Position numbers and translations under genes: made by a program. The notes beneath the pieces were generated by a model, which did no database searches, was not told the origin of the DNA, and saw nothing but the letters and a program-made list of their open reading frames with translations. This document shows, in pieces, positions 32,624 to 45,248 of a DNA stretch of 64,000 bases. The stretch's first letter is position 1. Each line of letters starts with the position of its first letter. The stretch covers positions 56,001 through 120,000 of the forward strand of contig JBAMJV010004328.1 of assembly GCA_037951105.1 (NCBI GenBank), in the 5' to 3' direction. The stretch comes from Echinarachnius parma. Its lineage: Eukaryota; Echinodermata; Echinoidea; Clypeasteroida; Echinarachniidae.

Positions 32624-33996
32624 TGTCGTGGTACGGTTAGATGAGGCCGAAGGATACACAGAAGACGTTTGTTAAGTGTTCTCTGGTCATTTATTTCTCA
32701 GCCACAGAATCTATGTGTTGAGTTCTCGCAGAACAGAAAACCCCAAGGTCTACAGCAAACCCACTGAAGCCCTCAACTACAGTCCAGGAAGACACCAAGC
32801 AGCCATCTACCTACTCGGCAATCACAGCAGCGAACTGAAGAACTGCAAGTGCAAGTCCTCCTGCTCTGTCAAATAGCTGCAAAACCACTCTTCAGCAAAA
32901 GGTAAAACTAAGGCTGAGTCGGTTCGGTCGATCACACCGGTTACCGACCGTTTCAATCGGGACCCGGTTTCGTTTTTACGGAAACGGTGCCCCGAATTAA
33001 AAAAAATTATATAAAAATGTTTAAAAAGAAATTAAGATTATCACTTAATTGTAGCGGAATTCAAATAAAAACGGGGCAATCAATATCATTTACTTTAAAG
33101 AGTGGTTATTTTTCGAGAAATTCTTGGTTCGTTACTTCGTTTGACAGTCAGAAATTGAACAGGAAGCGCAAAATTGCTAGTCATTGAACGCTATTGCCTA
33201 CGGATGTTCACACAAAGTTAGGCCGACACTCCCGGGGAGTGTATGTATGTTCAAGCTGATGAGCCAGTGCATTCAAAAAGTGGCTCAAAGTACGTATTTC
33301 GGTAATTTATACCATTTAAAAATGTTTTGATATTCTACTTACATGATTCTATGGCGTTTGAAAGCTGAACAGAACAAAAAATAAGCCCCGAAACAATGAA
33401 AAAAACTGTGCAAATTATCGTGAAATTTTGATCGCAGCGGTGCACCGCGATGCTAGCTGGCCGACTGAAGTTAGCGTGCGTGCCGAAACGCGAGTTAATT
33501 CTGGATAGTCTGTAACTATTTTCCCGTAAAGATTGATATGTAAATCCATAAAAGCGTCAATATTTGTAATGTTATTTGCATATATAAAAAGAGCAATATA
33601 AAGCCCCAAACAGTGCATTTTTGCCGATGCTTGCACGATTGCGTGATTTTACCGGTCTGAGTTTCGACGGCAAAAATTTATCGGGATACCGGTTCCCAAC
33701 CGGTTACAGTTTATCGGGACCCGGTTCCTAATATATCCCGGTTCCTAAACGGAAGACTCGGAACACAGCAACAAAACGCGCCCCAACCTTTCACGTGCCA
33801 AATGTGCTTCTCCCTGATTTCACTATTCTTACACGTGCATTACAACATTAGCGTGGGCGGCGTATCTAAGTGCAACATGTGTTATAAACTAATTTGCATA
33901 ATCGGAATCGAGTGTGACAAGTGAAATTAACTACTTTACATATTCGGACAAGTCCGTGATTTACATATAATATTTAAGCTAGTCCACATTCCCACA
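32624..33996 (-). mobile_element. Solo LTR with a nested element, unit C
   Basis: Boundaries TGTCGTGG and CCCACA (TG...CA) with CATA next to both ends in unit D. Gene B's leader has the empty site (AATGCATATTTTTAAC). Read on the minus strand it has AATAAA shortly before its 3' end, so the LTR is minus-strand. Positions ~32911-33765 look like a separate insertion, bordered by GGCTGAGTCGGTTCGG and CGGAAGACTCGG and rich in GGGACCCGGTT motifs. The 66-residue ORF at 32676 is inside it and is not taken as a gene. Confidence 0.55.
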
Positions 33997-34079
33997 CATA
34001 TTTTCAACTTAGTTTTTGTAGAGCCACCGTAGGTGAAGGGAGACTTAAGTGATCCAAAATGCGTCCGTCTGTCCGCTGT

Positions 34080-34927
34080 CCGTCCGTGACACTTTACATA
34101 AATTTGAATAACTGCATCTGTTTGTAACCAAACTTGATGGTAGATGCCCTACATTGGCCTCCATTATATTCTGGGGTCAAAGGTCACATAAGTAGTTCAA
34201 GGTCATATGAGGGTCAATGTGAAGTTTTACCTGCAAGTGTCTATTAGGGTCGATAACTTTCTAACCCTGCATCTGTTTGTAACCAAACTTGATTGATAGA
34301 TGCCCTTTATTGGCCTCCATGATATTCTGGGGTCAAAGGTCACATCAGTAGGTCAAAGGTCAAATGAGGGTCAATGTGAAGTTTTACCTGCAAGTGTCTA
34401 TTAGGGTTGATAACTTTCCAACCCTGCATCTGTTTGTAACCAAACTTGATTGGTAGATGCCCTACATTGGCCTCCATGATATTCTGGGGTCAAAGGTCAC
34501 ATAAGTAGGTCAAAGGTCAAATGAGGGTCAATGTGAAGTTTTACCTGCAAGTGTCTATTAGGGTTGATAACTTTCTAACCCTGCATCTGTTTGTAACGAA
34601 ACTTGATTGGTAGATGCCCTTCATTGGCCTCAATGATATTCTGGGGTCAAAGGTCACATTTGTAGGTCAAAGGTCAAATGAGGGTCAATGTGAAGTTTTA
34701 CCTGCAAGTGTCAATAAGGGTTGATAACTTTCCAACCCTGCATCTGTTTTTAACCAAACTTGATTGGTAGATGCCCTACATTGGCCTCCATGATATTCTG
34801 GGGTCAAAGGTCACATAAGTAGGTCAAAGGTCAAATGAGGGTCAATGTGAAATTTTACCTGCAAGAGTTTATTAGGGTTGATAACTTTCCAACCCTGCAT
34901 CCGTTTGTAACCAAACTTGATTGGTAG
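34080..34927. repeat. 157-bp satellite with DR1-type AGGTCA repeats, unit C
   Basis: Five units with GGGTCAAAGGTCA starting at 34174, 34330, 34487, 34644 and 34801 (period 156-157). Each unit also has AGGTCAAAGGTCA (degenerate in the first) and GAGGGTCAAT. A sixth, broken unit resumes at 38313 after the hAT-like insertion. Counterpart at 49650-50490. Confidence 0.85.
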
Positions 34928-35628
34928 TAGGGTGTTCAGAGTGATGACGTAGTGAGTTCACATTCGCGAGCGAGAGCGAAAGTGTGTAGTAATCTGTGTG
35001 TGTCTTTCGATTACTACGTAAACTCCGTAGCCACACACAACTTCGCACTCAAAATCACGGAACGGTGCGACGGCACCGCAATATCGTACTTTTCGGAAAA
35101 CATCGCTAAAACTTCTCCTCCTTTCTCCTCTCTTCCGGGCTTTATCTTTCTTGAAACAAATTATCCGAATATACCCGATTGAAGCCGACAAAGTGCCCTT
35201 CATGCCGATGTAAGCTAAGTTTTTGTAGCTCAAAGAGAACTGACAAAAAAATGCCATAACGTTTTAAAAGCTACGATTACATCATTTTCCCGTAATCTGC
35301 ACCCAACTTAGCTTAGTAAGTATGAAAATATAAAGTCTGCTTATTTTGAAAATGTATTGGTTGTCGATATTTTATCAAATTTGAAGCCCGGAAAATACAA
35401 TTAGTAAGGCCCGATTCTTAAAAAAATTGATCGAATTTGATCTCCGCCGTGAGCTGGCTTTGCGAGGACCGCTCAGGTTTAACATCGGACATATGGGCAA
35501 CTACATTTCTCACGTAGGGGTGTTTATGTTATCTATCGCGGAAACGCGAACATATTTAAAAATTGTCCGCAAATCGAGGGTCTTTGACGTAATTTAATTA
35601 ATTGGTAATCGTATAAATAATATCTTAA

Positions 35629-36175
35629 AGTCATACCTGTAAAGTGTCCAAATCCACGAAAATTACTTGGAGCTTCCTCGTTTCTCTTCTACCGTGTTGT
35701 TTAGCTTATGGTAAGAGAAGAATAAAATAGGGTTTGATTTTTTCAAATGTCCCTTTAGTATGAAGATAATTATCATTGAAAATCATTATTTGAAAAGCGT
35801 TAATCAACGCAATTGAAAAAAAGTACAATTGTTGTAGCTAAACGCGTCCGCATTGCAGCACGCGTGGGAACATTCCGGAGATTGAACTTTGAACCCAGCG
35901 AGCACAAATTCCATGAATTCTGTACTACGTCTGTAATCATACACGGGTGCGAATATCTCAAACGGCTGATTATTACTGTGACAAAATGTATGGCAGACCA
36001 TCAGTATTCGGTGATAAAATATGAACTCAATATTCGTTTTTTTCACTAGGTAAACAGTGTTCGTTTTCTTTCAAACTTTCACAAATCTTTCAATTGTATT
36101 TTACAATGATATTGATATAGGATTGAAGTCTCAAATGTCATTTTGTGCAATATCTGACACTTTACAGACCTCACT
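35629..36175. mobile_element. TTAA-flanked MITE, AGTCATACCTGTAAAG family (nested)
   Basis: TTAA at 35625-35628 and 36176-36179; same termini as 17356-17901. Confidence 0.7.
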
Positions 36176-37489
36176 TTAAACTATATTTCAAAGCTTCGAT
36201 GTAAAAAAATGTGAAAAACAACCCCAATATAAAGTAAAATTATTACCTAATGTCCAAGCAGTTATGGTACATTCCGGACCTACATGTGTAACAGTATCAT
36301 TTTGACAGAATATTATCGAGTCAAACTCGATATTTTTTTAGTTTGTGAATATTTTGTAGGACTAAGACATCAGGGTACGTATTCAAATTGTAATCAAACT
36401 ATTTTCCCATGTATGAACATCGCAAATAATATGATTTTAGGGGCTAAAACTCGATAATAGTTTTGCTTTTGACGTGATCACCTTCTCGAAAATCTCAGTC
36501 CCGTATACTGTGTCGGTTAACTCCACTGTCTTACGAATGAATGTGAATTTGTCGGCTATTTCTTCTTCTTCTTCGTTCAATAAAGTGTAGCTTTAGACTT
36601 GAATATTACGCATTTACTGGATAATAAAGAAATGCTTAGGGCTTGAATATTTATTTTTCTTGTCCCTGATACTAATTTTTTAATAAATCGTATGCAGAAA
36701 AAGTAAAGGGATTTTTATTTTTTTAATAAATACAAACGTTGCCATGCTACGCAACTGAACTCTGAAGTATAGATTTGTGTCGCAAGTTTGCGTCATGAAT
36801 TTTGACTTTTGAAATGCGTCAGCCACGCTGACTTGCAAACAAGTTGTGTATAATTCTTCAAAATATGGTTTAGAAAACTTGAGATGGGTTTTTTGTTTGT
36901 ACTTTGTTCACAAAGTTTAGATCGCCTTTGTTATTTTTCTTATAAAAAATCAATTTGTTCTGATTTTATGAATCTGTCGAGACGATGCACCTCCCCTCTT
37001 TTCATTTGATGGGAAACAACCAAAATATCAAAACAAATGTATTGCGATTTAATTAAGCATGTCAAAACACTTTCAACAAATAAACAATATGCTATAAAAG
37101 CTCAGTAAAATAATTCTTAAGAATGATGAATATCAACCTTGAGTTTAAAGTGGGGGACAAATCAAAGCAACATTTGCAATTACATAAAAAAAGAATTATA
37201 AAGTGAAACAAGAACAAATAAATATGCAACAGTGAATACGAAATAAACAAAAGAAAAAAAAACGAATCAAGGAGAACATTGACACAATCCTTGTCATTAT
37301 TAAACATTAAAATAGATGTAACAAACAAAGTTCATAAAAAGATAACGAAAAAAAATATATGCATTAAATTTGACGGTTTTATATTATATAAGATGTCTGT
37401 TTGTGTGGGTTTCTTCTGTGTGTGTGTGTGTTCATGTGTCACTGCCACTATAAATAAGTATACTCCTGTGTGAATGTTGTTGAAGTCTG

Positions 37490-37625
37490 ATAAAACAATA
37501 AAAGACAAAGAAAAACAATATAAAACAAAGAAAAACAATTTAAATCAAAGAAAAAACAATATAGAACAAAAGAAAAAACAATATAGAACAAAAGAAAAAA
37601 CAATATAGAACAAAAGAAATACATT
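37490..37625. repeat. A-rich ~22-bp tandem repeat
   Basis: Units of the type AACAATATAGAACAAAAGAA, degenerate leftwards. Counterpart at 53115-53250. Confidence 0.75.
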
Positions 37626-38529
37626 CAAACCACTTGTTCTTGAGTCATATTAACTTGATTACCTGTTTGATATCCAAGAAGTAAAAGAAAAAATAATACA
37701 TGATTTATAAAACATTATTTTTTGTATGTTACGCAAAAACAATACAATACATTAACAAATCATAAAACAAAGAAAAACATTAGATGGGTAACTATTTAGT
37801 AATCAATTACATAATATACTTAAATCTATGATATTAAACTACTTGATTGGCAAAAACTGAGTGCATTTTGCCCGTTCCATTCATGAGATATGAACATTTA
37901 TGTTTATTATGCATAAATTTGCATAAATTTGCATATTTAATATGTTATTATTTGGTTTAAAAATATGTATAGCAATCAGAACTGTTCTGCCAACATCCAT
38001 GCAAAATTTCATTGTAATTAGAATCTGCATCCCAGAGATATTCACATATGTTTCAAACATGATTATGCCAAATCCCTATGCATAGAGTACCCAAACGGTG
38101 CCATCTCTAAAACAATAGAAATAAAAGATTTTATCACGTGACCAATGTGGAAATTTTCCCTCAAAAATAATTCTTTAAAAAATCATAACTCTTGAACGCT
38201 TCAACCGATTTTCAAAATTTCAACTGTATTATTCTTCTCAAATCACACTTTATCAATCTGTGAAAGAAATTAAGCCTTGCCTATGAACGAAAAAAATCAC
38301 CTGAACACCCTATTGGTAGGTGCCCTATATTGGCCACCATGATATACTGGGGTCAAAGGTCAAAAGAGGGTCACTTGCGCGCAAGTGGGCGAGACACTTT
38401 ATGGATATCGCCTTGTTTATTACTAGATCCCTTTCAATGACGTTTCCAATGCACATGAACCAATACATGAATGCAACATTTATATTGATCAAGTCGTTGA
38501 TTCTCTCCTCCTTTTGCAACCTCCTACAG

Positions 38530-38553
38530 ATGATCTCCTCCATGCAGCATTGA
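38530..38553 (+). other. Splice acceptor and leader ORF, gene C
   Basis: CTCCTACAG ends at 38529; the ORF reads MISSMQH then TGA, in frame with gene C three codons on. Confidence 0.45.
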
Positions 38554-38562
38554 TGCGTAACC

Positions 38563-40377
38563 ATGGCTTCAACCTCTACAGGATGTCCCAATAGCAGGAA
38601 GGAGAAGGGTGCAGGCAGTGCAAGGCGCAATGGAGTCAAACTGACTGCCCTTCTGAACAGTGGAGAGATAGAGAAGATCTGTGACTTGAAGGCATACGTT
38701 GCAAATTGTAAAGAAGGGATCAGGATCGATGCAAGATGCATACATGATGACAAGACCCCTCTGATGATAGCCTGTGAAAAGCTGCAGCCTGACAATGTTA
38801 AGTTTCTGCTTGCCCTAGGTGCAAATCCTAATGCTACATGCGTTTTTGAACATACCCCCATGTACTATGCTTGCAGTCGGGAGGCGCCCTTACACCATTC
38901 ATATGACCTTGAAGACATTCATCATTCAGAGAAGGCAATTGGTGAGCTTGAAGCAAGGATTCAGATCATCCAGTTACTCCTGGAACATGGTGGCACCATT
39001 GAGCATGGTGTCTTGTTTGGTGAAGATACGCTTAGTCCACCCTGCATAGCTGCTGTCAACGGCATGAAAGATGTTGTCACATTTTTTGAGTCAGTGCACA
39101 ACAATGTTGAGCAACTTCCCAACATCGACCTTGTGAAGGCGTACCAGCTTTTGGGCGTTTCCTTTACCATTCTTGATCATGATGGAAGTGAAGATTTAGA
39201 TCAAGATTATGCTCTTGATGCTCAAGCATGTTTTGACAAGGCGGATGAGCTTTATCGGGAGATACATAGGAAACCACCCCCAGATGCCAAAACAAAGTTT
39301 GAAGAATGTTTCCACATGGAAGAAGGAGAATATGAAGGGTCTGATGGCACTAAACACCAAAGATACGACAAGAACACCAATTTGCGTGTCAAAGGCATAA
39401 TCATAGGTGAACAATTCTTGCCAAATGAAGTAAAAGATTCACACCTTTGGGAAGATGTCTTTGTCTTTGCTTTGCATGAGTTGTTTGAGCATGGAAGCGT
39501 CCAGACGAGCTTCAGGATCCTTCAATATGCAATTGACTTGGAGAAGAGGAATGCTATAAAACCTGGGAAAACTCTGTCAGCCCTTACAAATCATATCCTA
39601 GAAACATTGACGGAAATATCAAGTGATATGATGGATGTTGTATGTCAGCTGGTAGCTATTCATTCAAATTATCCAGAGTACACTGATATCTTTATTACAG
39701 ACACATTATCATCACTGGCATATGTGCTGGTTGAAGTTGCCTGCTTTACCAAAGAGGCAAGGCATGTGGACCTTCTTCTTCAAACAGTCAAGAAAATTGT
39801 CCAGGTTGGTAGGAGAAGGATCGAGCAAACAAAGTTTTCGGTGACCCTGAGGACCCTTGAAGCTGTGACTGTGACTTACGTCTTGGACATGGGTACTGGA
39901 GAGACCAGATCAGAGGAAGCTCGATTGATTCGCATCTTGAGTGAGCTGCTTGCGTGCGACCAGTGTGTATCCGCCAAGTCTACAGCACACAATTCCGGAA
40001 CTATGCTGCACATCCTGATGACCATCTCCTTTGGGGCTGTTCGCATCCCTCACTTTGTTGTCACTGTAGCGAAGCTTCTTGTCCGATATGGGTGCCCTAT
40101 TGATGCGAAGAATGCCTCTGGTAGCACTGCAAAGGACACACTGGTTCATGTTTGGAGTCGCCACGGCCTGGATGTCAGAATGCCATCCGAGTATGCAGAA
40201 CTGATGCAACTCCTTAGCCCACCCTCCTCTCCGCTCTCTCTGGAAGAGCAGGCAGCGAGATGTATTCTCCGCAAGAGGGTCACGTTCAAAGAGAGGCTTC
40301 CACCAATCATCTGTGCCCTCATCGATGGACAGAGAGTCATCAGAGACATCTCAGAGCTAGACCTTCCTGAACTTTGA
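38563..40377 (+). CDS. FEM1-like ankyrin protein, copy C
   Basis: 604 residues, one exon. Ankyrin-type segments in the first ~175 residues, helical middle with NLRVKGIIIGEQFLP, ankyrin-like segment near 480-535, BC box SLEEQAARCI (559-568) and CUL2 box LPPIICALI. Predicted CUL2 ligase receptor, as for copy A. It is closest to copy B over the body and 3' flank, with two extra residues (DH) in ILDHDGSEDL around 205. Its first ~90 residues (GCPNSRKEKGAG, AYVANC, ARCIHDD) match copy D instead. One possibly relevant change is G for V in TISFGAVRIPHF. The start is fixed by the in-frame TGA at 38551-38553. The leader differs from B by three large insertions that it shares with D. Confidence 0.8.
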   Translation: MASTSTGCPNSRKEKGAGSARRNGVKLTALLNSGEIEKICDLKAYVANCKEGIRIDARCIHDDKTPLMIACEKLQPDNVKFLLALGANPNATCVFEHTPMYYACSREAPLHHSYDLEDIHHSEKAIGELEARIQIIQLLLEHGGTIEHGVLFGEDTLSPPCIAAVNGMKDVVTFFESVHNNVEQLPNIDLVKAYQLLGVSFTILDHDGSEDLDQDYALDAQACFDKADELYREIHRKPPPDAKTKFEECFHMEEGEYEGSDGTKHQRYDKNTNLRVKGIIIGEQFLPNEVKDSHLWEDVFVFALHELFEHGSVQTSFRILQYAIDLEKRNAIKPGKTLSALTNHILETLTEISSDMMDVVCQLVAIHSNYPEYTDIFITDTLSSLAYVLVEVACFTKEARHVDLLLQTVKKIVQVGRRRIEQTKFSVTLRTLEAVTVTYVLDMGTGETRSEEARLIRILSELLACDQCVSAKSTAHNSGTMLHILMTISFGAVRIPHFVVTVAKLLVRYGCPIDAKNASGSTAKDTLVHVWSRHGLDVRMPSEYAELMQLLSPPSSPLSLEEQAARCILRKRVTFKERLPPIICALIDGQRVIRDISELDLPEL

Positions 40378-40813
40378 GGATGACAAAGCATCTGCCAGAT
40401 GAATACATGTAGCTCAGATGACTGTTGTCCTAACTTGTTGGATGTGTGGGATGAAAATATTTTGTCACCGAATGTGATGCAAAATTGGCTTCACTGAACA
40501 TTTCCATCAATTCCAGTGTCTATTGACACTCAAAAGACTGAGACTTTGCACTTGAGAAGAACATCCAGATTTGGGTAGATTTAAGTAAAATACAAGATTA
40601 CTATCCAGAAAATGTTCTTCATACATAGTTTGTTAATCTTTCAACATATATGTAAAATTATCTTTGAAAGCAAGTTAGGTTTGCCAATAGTGTAGCATCA
40701 TCAGACACATTAGTCCTGAGGTTAGACTTTGCTCTTGAAAGAGATTTGTATAAATTTTAAAGACTGCGATGCAGGTGTGCACTTTCTTTACCAAATCTCA
40801 AGTATCCCTTTAA

Positions 40814-41445
40814 AGGGACTGTCCCTCTTTTTACAAAACGTCTGAACAGTTTCCAGTTGACGGATGGGGATGAATGTAACACACACAAAAAAATCAGATC
40901 GAACAGCCCTGTAATTTGGATTCTACGGATAAAAAACGAATGCGTCCCTCCATCAAACTATATGTCGGTCAATAAAAGAGTTTAACTGATTTAGCATAAT
41001 ATTACAACAATATTGTACTTATTCTTATAAAGGTATTGTGAAGCCGACATTTGTAAAGGTATGTCACGGAAAAAATCTTAAAAAAGAAGAATATGTAATT
41101 ACATGTAGTCAGTTTAAGCTAGGTTTGGTTATTTTGTTTAATATTCGGTCATGCTATTAGTATATGCGTGCGGGTGATCACGTAGCTAGCGCGGGTCGCG
41201 TAGGGGTCACGCATATCGTTGTACTTCGTGGAATCCGTGTACGAACTTCCTCACTGGGTGAATACCCGTAAATGCACAATTAACCGTTGGTTGTCGTTTT
41301 ATTAGTTTTAGGTCTATAAACTTCACGAAAAAGAGATTTCAAACCCTAATTTTTTAAGGCATGCTATTAAATGACATTTTCTTTCATATATGACAATAAC
41401 CTCGCATAATTTTGAAATTTGGCTTGCAAAAAAAGGGAATGTCTC
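40814..41445. mobile_element. AGGGACTGTCCCT MITE, unit C
   Basis: Same locus and termini as 14586-15217; TTTAA both sides. Confidence 0.75.
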
Positions 41446-41786
41446 TTTAAGTGGATTGAGCCATATGCCGATTTATTTAGCTTTCTTTTCTCCATATTGT
41501 TGCTGCAGTACATTTCACACCTCTAATCTAACGATTTGCCTGGCCTAGCTACTCTGTTTTAATTTGGTATTTAGCAGTTTAAGTTCGAATTTCGAAATAC
41601 CATAATTATTCTGGCTGTTTAATTTCGAGAGTATGAAACACATTGTTAGTGCAGAAGTATTGCTGTAGATCAAGTAACAAATTGCTTGAATAATTTTGTT
41701 TTAATAATAATTAATGATTACTGTGTAATGTTAATAAGATGAACAGTAATGACGCTTTGTTCATTTCTAAAGAAGTTGATTGTTAA

Positions 41787-42273
41787 AGCCCAAGTCCAGT
41801 TATGGGAAAGTAGCCGAATACATCTATATTGATCAATAATCAATATTGTTGAATATGTATTGAAATAGGGCTTGTGTGGTAAAATCCGAACCAAAGCATC
41901 GTTAGATACAGAAATATCGGAAGAAATCCAATATCCGCTTGTGAAATTCATAAATCCACCGCCCGTTCAGACCTGTCCGCGCCGCTAGTGCTGGGGGAGA
42001 TATTGACAACCTAGGGACAAGCCCGTATAGCGAACACCTCGTGTAATTGCACGTGGTCGTAATACACATAGCGTATGAGCGATTCCGCGTTGGCGATATC
42101 TATCCGGTCTAGATCAATTTATAATTTTGCAAATATATCAATTAGTAGGCGGTTTCTTGGCCAAATTTGTATAATCTCATGTTAGTAAAACTATGTTCTG
42201 TCACTTGGTTGGTAATAAGAGCGTACATTTCATTTTTAGGGGGTTGGGCGTTTCCCACTACTGTCCTTCATCT
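41787..42273. mobile_element. AGCCCAAGTCCAG MITE, unit C
   Basis: Same locus and termini as 15551-16037; TTAA at 41783-41786 and 42274-42277. Confidence 0.65.
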
Positions 42274-42951
42274 TTAATATGATTATTGTGAGATATGATG
42301 CAATTTTGAACCATATACATGCATGTAGGCTAATGCAAATCTTTATCTAGCTGCATTATACTAAGTCATGTAAGAAGGCAAGCAGTAAATAGTATTTGGC
42401 AGTTTCAATTGTCTGTGAATTTGTATGAAAACAGTTCAGATCTGTCATTCATTTGAATTGAATCGTCATCATTGCAAGATGTGAAGCAGAATTGGGCCGT
42501 TGTCACTTTCTTCCCCTATATGCGATGTTGCTTCATAGATATATCTCAATTCTCAAACAAACCTATATTAGCCTATACATGGATTCACCATTGACAAATG
42601 GTCTTACAGAAGTTCCAAAATGTCTGATAATTAGTTGTGAAAACGGTTACATAAAAACATTATTCAGTTTGTGAAATTCCAATTGTTTGAAATGCAAGCA
42701 GATTGATTGTTGGATGTTGCTCATTTCGGCATGTAGCTGGCTGTGCTGGTTAGACATTTATATTGCATGTTTTTGCTACCTTGAACTTTGTTTGTTATAT
42801 TCCATCTGCAGCTGTTCTGAGATTATAATATGATCATTTTCTATGATCAAAACACATATTTTTATTTGCTTGTATTTTTTTCTTGCAGTAATTGAGTGAT
42901 CAATGCCCATTATGTGCTAGGTGGTGAATCAAATATTGACACTTTTGATGT

Positions 42952-43022
42952 ATGTGTCTGTAATTGTATGTGCGCAAGTATGTGTGTGTGTATGTGTGTG
43001 TAGGGGTGTGTATGTGTACACA
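42952..43022. repeat. GT-rich microsatellite, unit C
   Basis: Counterpart of 16716-16785. Confidence 0.75.
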
Positions 43023-43043
43023 TCTTTTGGGTGGGCCAGTTCT

Positions 43044-43188
43044 GGGCCCCCATTTCATAAAACTTATGTCCCAAATATTGAAACTAGTAGGTCAACAGCC
43101 AATCAGCACAGAACATTGAAGCTGTTGTTGGTAGTTGCAATAATTGGGCAATTGCAACTACTGCAAAAGTGTTATGAAACATGGGCCC
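43044..43188. mobile_element. GGGCCCCC foldback MITE, unit C
   Basis: Counterpart of 4915-5059; the right end is altered to ATGGGCCC. Confidence 0.7.
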
Positions 43189-43852
43189 TGAAGTTTATAT
43201 ATTATTATTAGTCAATCCCTGTGGCAATTTTGGTCTTTGGATTACCAAATGTCTCCTCTTTATACACAAATCTGCCAGGGATGCTAAGTCAGCCATGAAG
43301 TAATGAATATGATATAAATATAAAATAATATAATTTTCACAGTAAACGTACATAACCCCATACAAATATTTTTGTCAAGACACACGATACGAGTGCCCCA
43401 TCCTTAGTCCAACAAACCCAAACTTAAACAACTTGGACCCTGGTTCTATTTATTGGCCACATAATTTGCGGGATGTTGCCTAGATATCACGCTACCTCAA
43501 ACGAAAGAAGGAGAAGACTTGTCTTAACACATACAGATGATACAGATCAAACAAGAATATGCACATCTTACTTAGATGTAGAACAACTGGCTGGATTCTT
43601 ATAACGTTTATGTGGAAGACGATACTATAGACACAATCATTTGAAGATAAGATAGAAATTTATCATTCGAGGTACTTTTGGGCTATAACTTGTAACTCGT
43701 AGTTGTCTGCTTATTAGAACAATGAATCAAGAGTTCCTTGGAGATTTCAGTGATGTTAAAGGAATCACTATGAACCCCATGTCCACATGGAATGAGACTC
43801 TGACATTTGTGTAAACATGTACATTCATACTATAACTGTAATAAACCTATAC

Positions 43853-44240
43853 CGTGTGCTTCACACTAAGGGCCAGAATGTGAACACATTGTGCTTTACA
43901 CTATGGGCCACGGTGAAAATACATTGTGCTTCACACTATGGACTACAATGTGAACTCGGTGTGCATGAAACCCGCATGAAACAATGGGACACACAGTGAA
44001 CACGTAAGTGTGCCTCGAACGGCCTACATGGGCCAAAATGTAAACACAGTGTGCTTCGAAATATGTGCCACAATGTAAACACAGGTAGTGTGCTTCACAC
44101 TATGGGCCAATGTGAACAGAGTGTGCTTCACACTAAGGACCACAATGTGAACACGGTGTGCTTCGCATTATGGGCCACATTGTTAACAGAGCGTGCTTCA
44201 CACTAAGGACCACAATGTGAACACAGCGTGAACACATGAC
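43853..44240. repeat. 35-bp minisatellite, unit C
   Basis: Counterpart of 18148-18536. It ends against a poly-G element fragment (44249-44310, CCCGTAGCCAGGGAG). Confidence 0.75.
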
Positions 44241-44259
44241 CATGCAGACCCGTAGCCAG

Positions 44260-44290
<31 letters not shown>

Positions 44291-44696
44291 TGCGCACGGA
44301 CCCCTCCCTTGTTTTCCTCTGACACTTTTCCACTAGCATTTTCATCCGACACTGAGAAGAAATTAAGACAGCAGTGTATCAGGCAATTTGATTTTCATGG
44401 AAACGTTCAATAGAGAAACGCCAAAGAGCTGTATACAGCTCTATGGCCTAGACATGATCTCCATTTATTCATGGATAGTATCTATCCATGATTTATTGTC
44501 GTCACCATCCGAGACAAACAGTATATCATATATTCTGAAACCCCCATTCGGGGCAATATGGCCTGCTTCCTCATGAGAAGACCTTTGTAAATTTATTTAC
44601 GATTCAAGTTTTTAGATTGGATAGTCGTAACCGTGTATCAGGAATATAACTTTGCAGTCATTGCCCATTTATTATATACTTGGACATAGATTCACT

Positions 44697-44807
44697 CAGT
44701 GGCGTACCCAGGATTTTTTAAGGGGGGGGGGGGGGGGGGTATACCGAAACCCTTGTCTGTAAAACAAATTCGAAGCCGTGACCGAGCCCGCTACTACTAG
44801 AGATCTA

Positions 44808-44840
<33 letters not shown>

Positions 44841-44855
44841 GTACGTACGCCTATG
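44697..44855. mobile_element. hAT-like MITE with CAGTGGCGTAC end and opposed G/C runs
   Basis: Left CAGTGGCGTACCCAGG, right GTACGCCTATG (inverted, imperfect). 8-bp duplication GATTCACT/GATTCTCT with one mismatch. G-run near 44721 and C-run near 44811. Confidence 0.65.
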
Positions 44856-45059
44856 GATTCTCTAGTCTATACCCAGTGGGCATATCAGATAACAACAATG
44901 TACATTGTATCAACCATTCATCTCTTACTAGATCCCACGTCCAATATTGATTGATTGTAATTATTTTGTATTCTCATTGGTATGTTGTAGCCTACTGCCG
45001 TCCTACTCCGAATTACGACGCTGTGCAGAGCTAGCGACGCTGCGCTGAGACAGAGCGCG

Positions 45060-45248
45060 TTGATAGCGCCATCTGTCGGTATCAGTCCGAATACAACTTT
45101 ATAATCATAACATTAAACATGTGCTCAGCAGAGAGCTCAGATACGCCGCGCCGTACCCATGCATAATTTGCATGGCTACAGAATATTTACAGATTTGCAG
45201 GTGGTATACTCGACTCAGGACACAGAATTGATTCTCAGAGAAAAGAAG
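45060..45248 (+). promoter_or_regulatory. Candidate promoter and leader exon for gene D
   Basis: TGATAGCGCCATCTGTCGG, TTTATAAT at 45098-45105, exon-like block 45201-45248 between TTTGCAG and GTGAGA. Third copy of the pattern at 8000 and 19628. Confidence 0.35.

Larger units (their letters stand above)
34928..38312. mobile_element. 3.4-kb hAT-like non-autonomous element, unit C
   Basis: Perfect 12-bp inverted ends TAGGGTGTTCAG and CTGAACACCCTA, with TTGGTAG duplicated on both sides (34921-34927, 38313-38319); an 8-bp reading ATTGGTAG is possible. It split one satellite unit. No transposase. Contains a TTAA MITE (35629-36175) and a 22-bp repeat array (37490-37625). Confidence 0.7.
40378..42951 (+). 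other. Gene C 3' region
   Basis: Near-identical to 14150-16715, including both MITEs and the frameshifted remnant of the gene D tail. Confidence 0.5.

Noticed and set aside
32676-32876. 66-residue ORF present in both LTR copies
   Set aside because: Lies in a solo LTR on the opposite strand; the copies are recent duplicates.
34952-35182. 76-residue ORF conserved at 50515-50745
   Set aside because: The two blocks are near-identical recent duplicates of a transposon, so conservation says nothing about coding.
34021-38410. Helitron interpretation of the satellite-bearing insertion, because of the ACTTGCGCGCAAGT palindrome near its right end
   Set aside because: No TC start, no CTRR end, and the hairpin is not at the expected distance from the end.
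38325-38861. 178-residue antisense ORF at the gene C start, also at genes A, B and D
   Set aside because: Its conservation follows from the coding strand of the FEM1-like genes; no independent domain.
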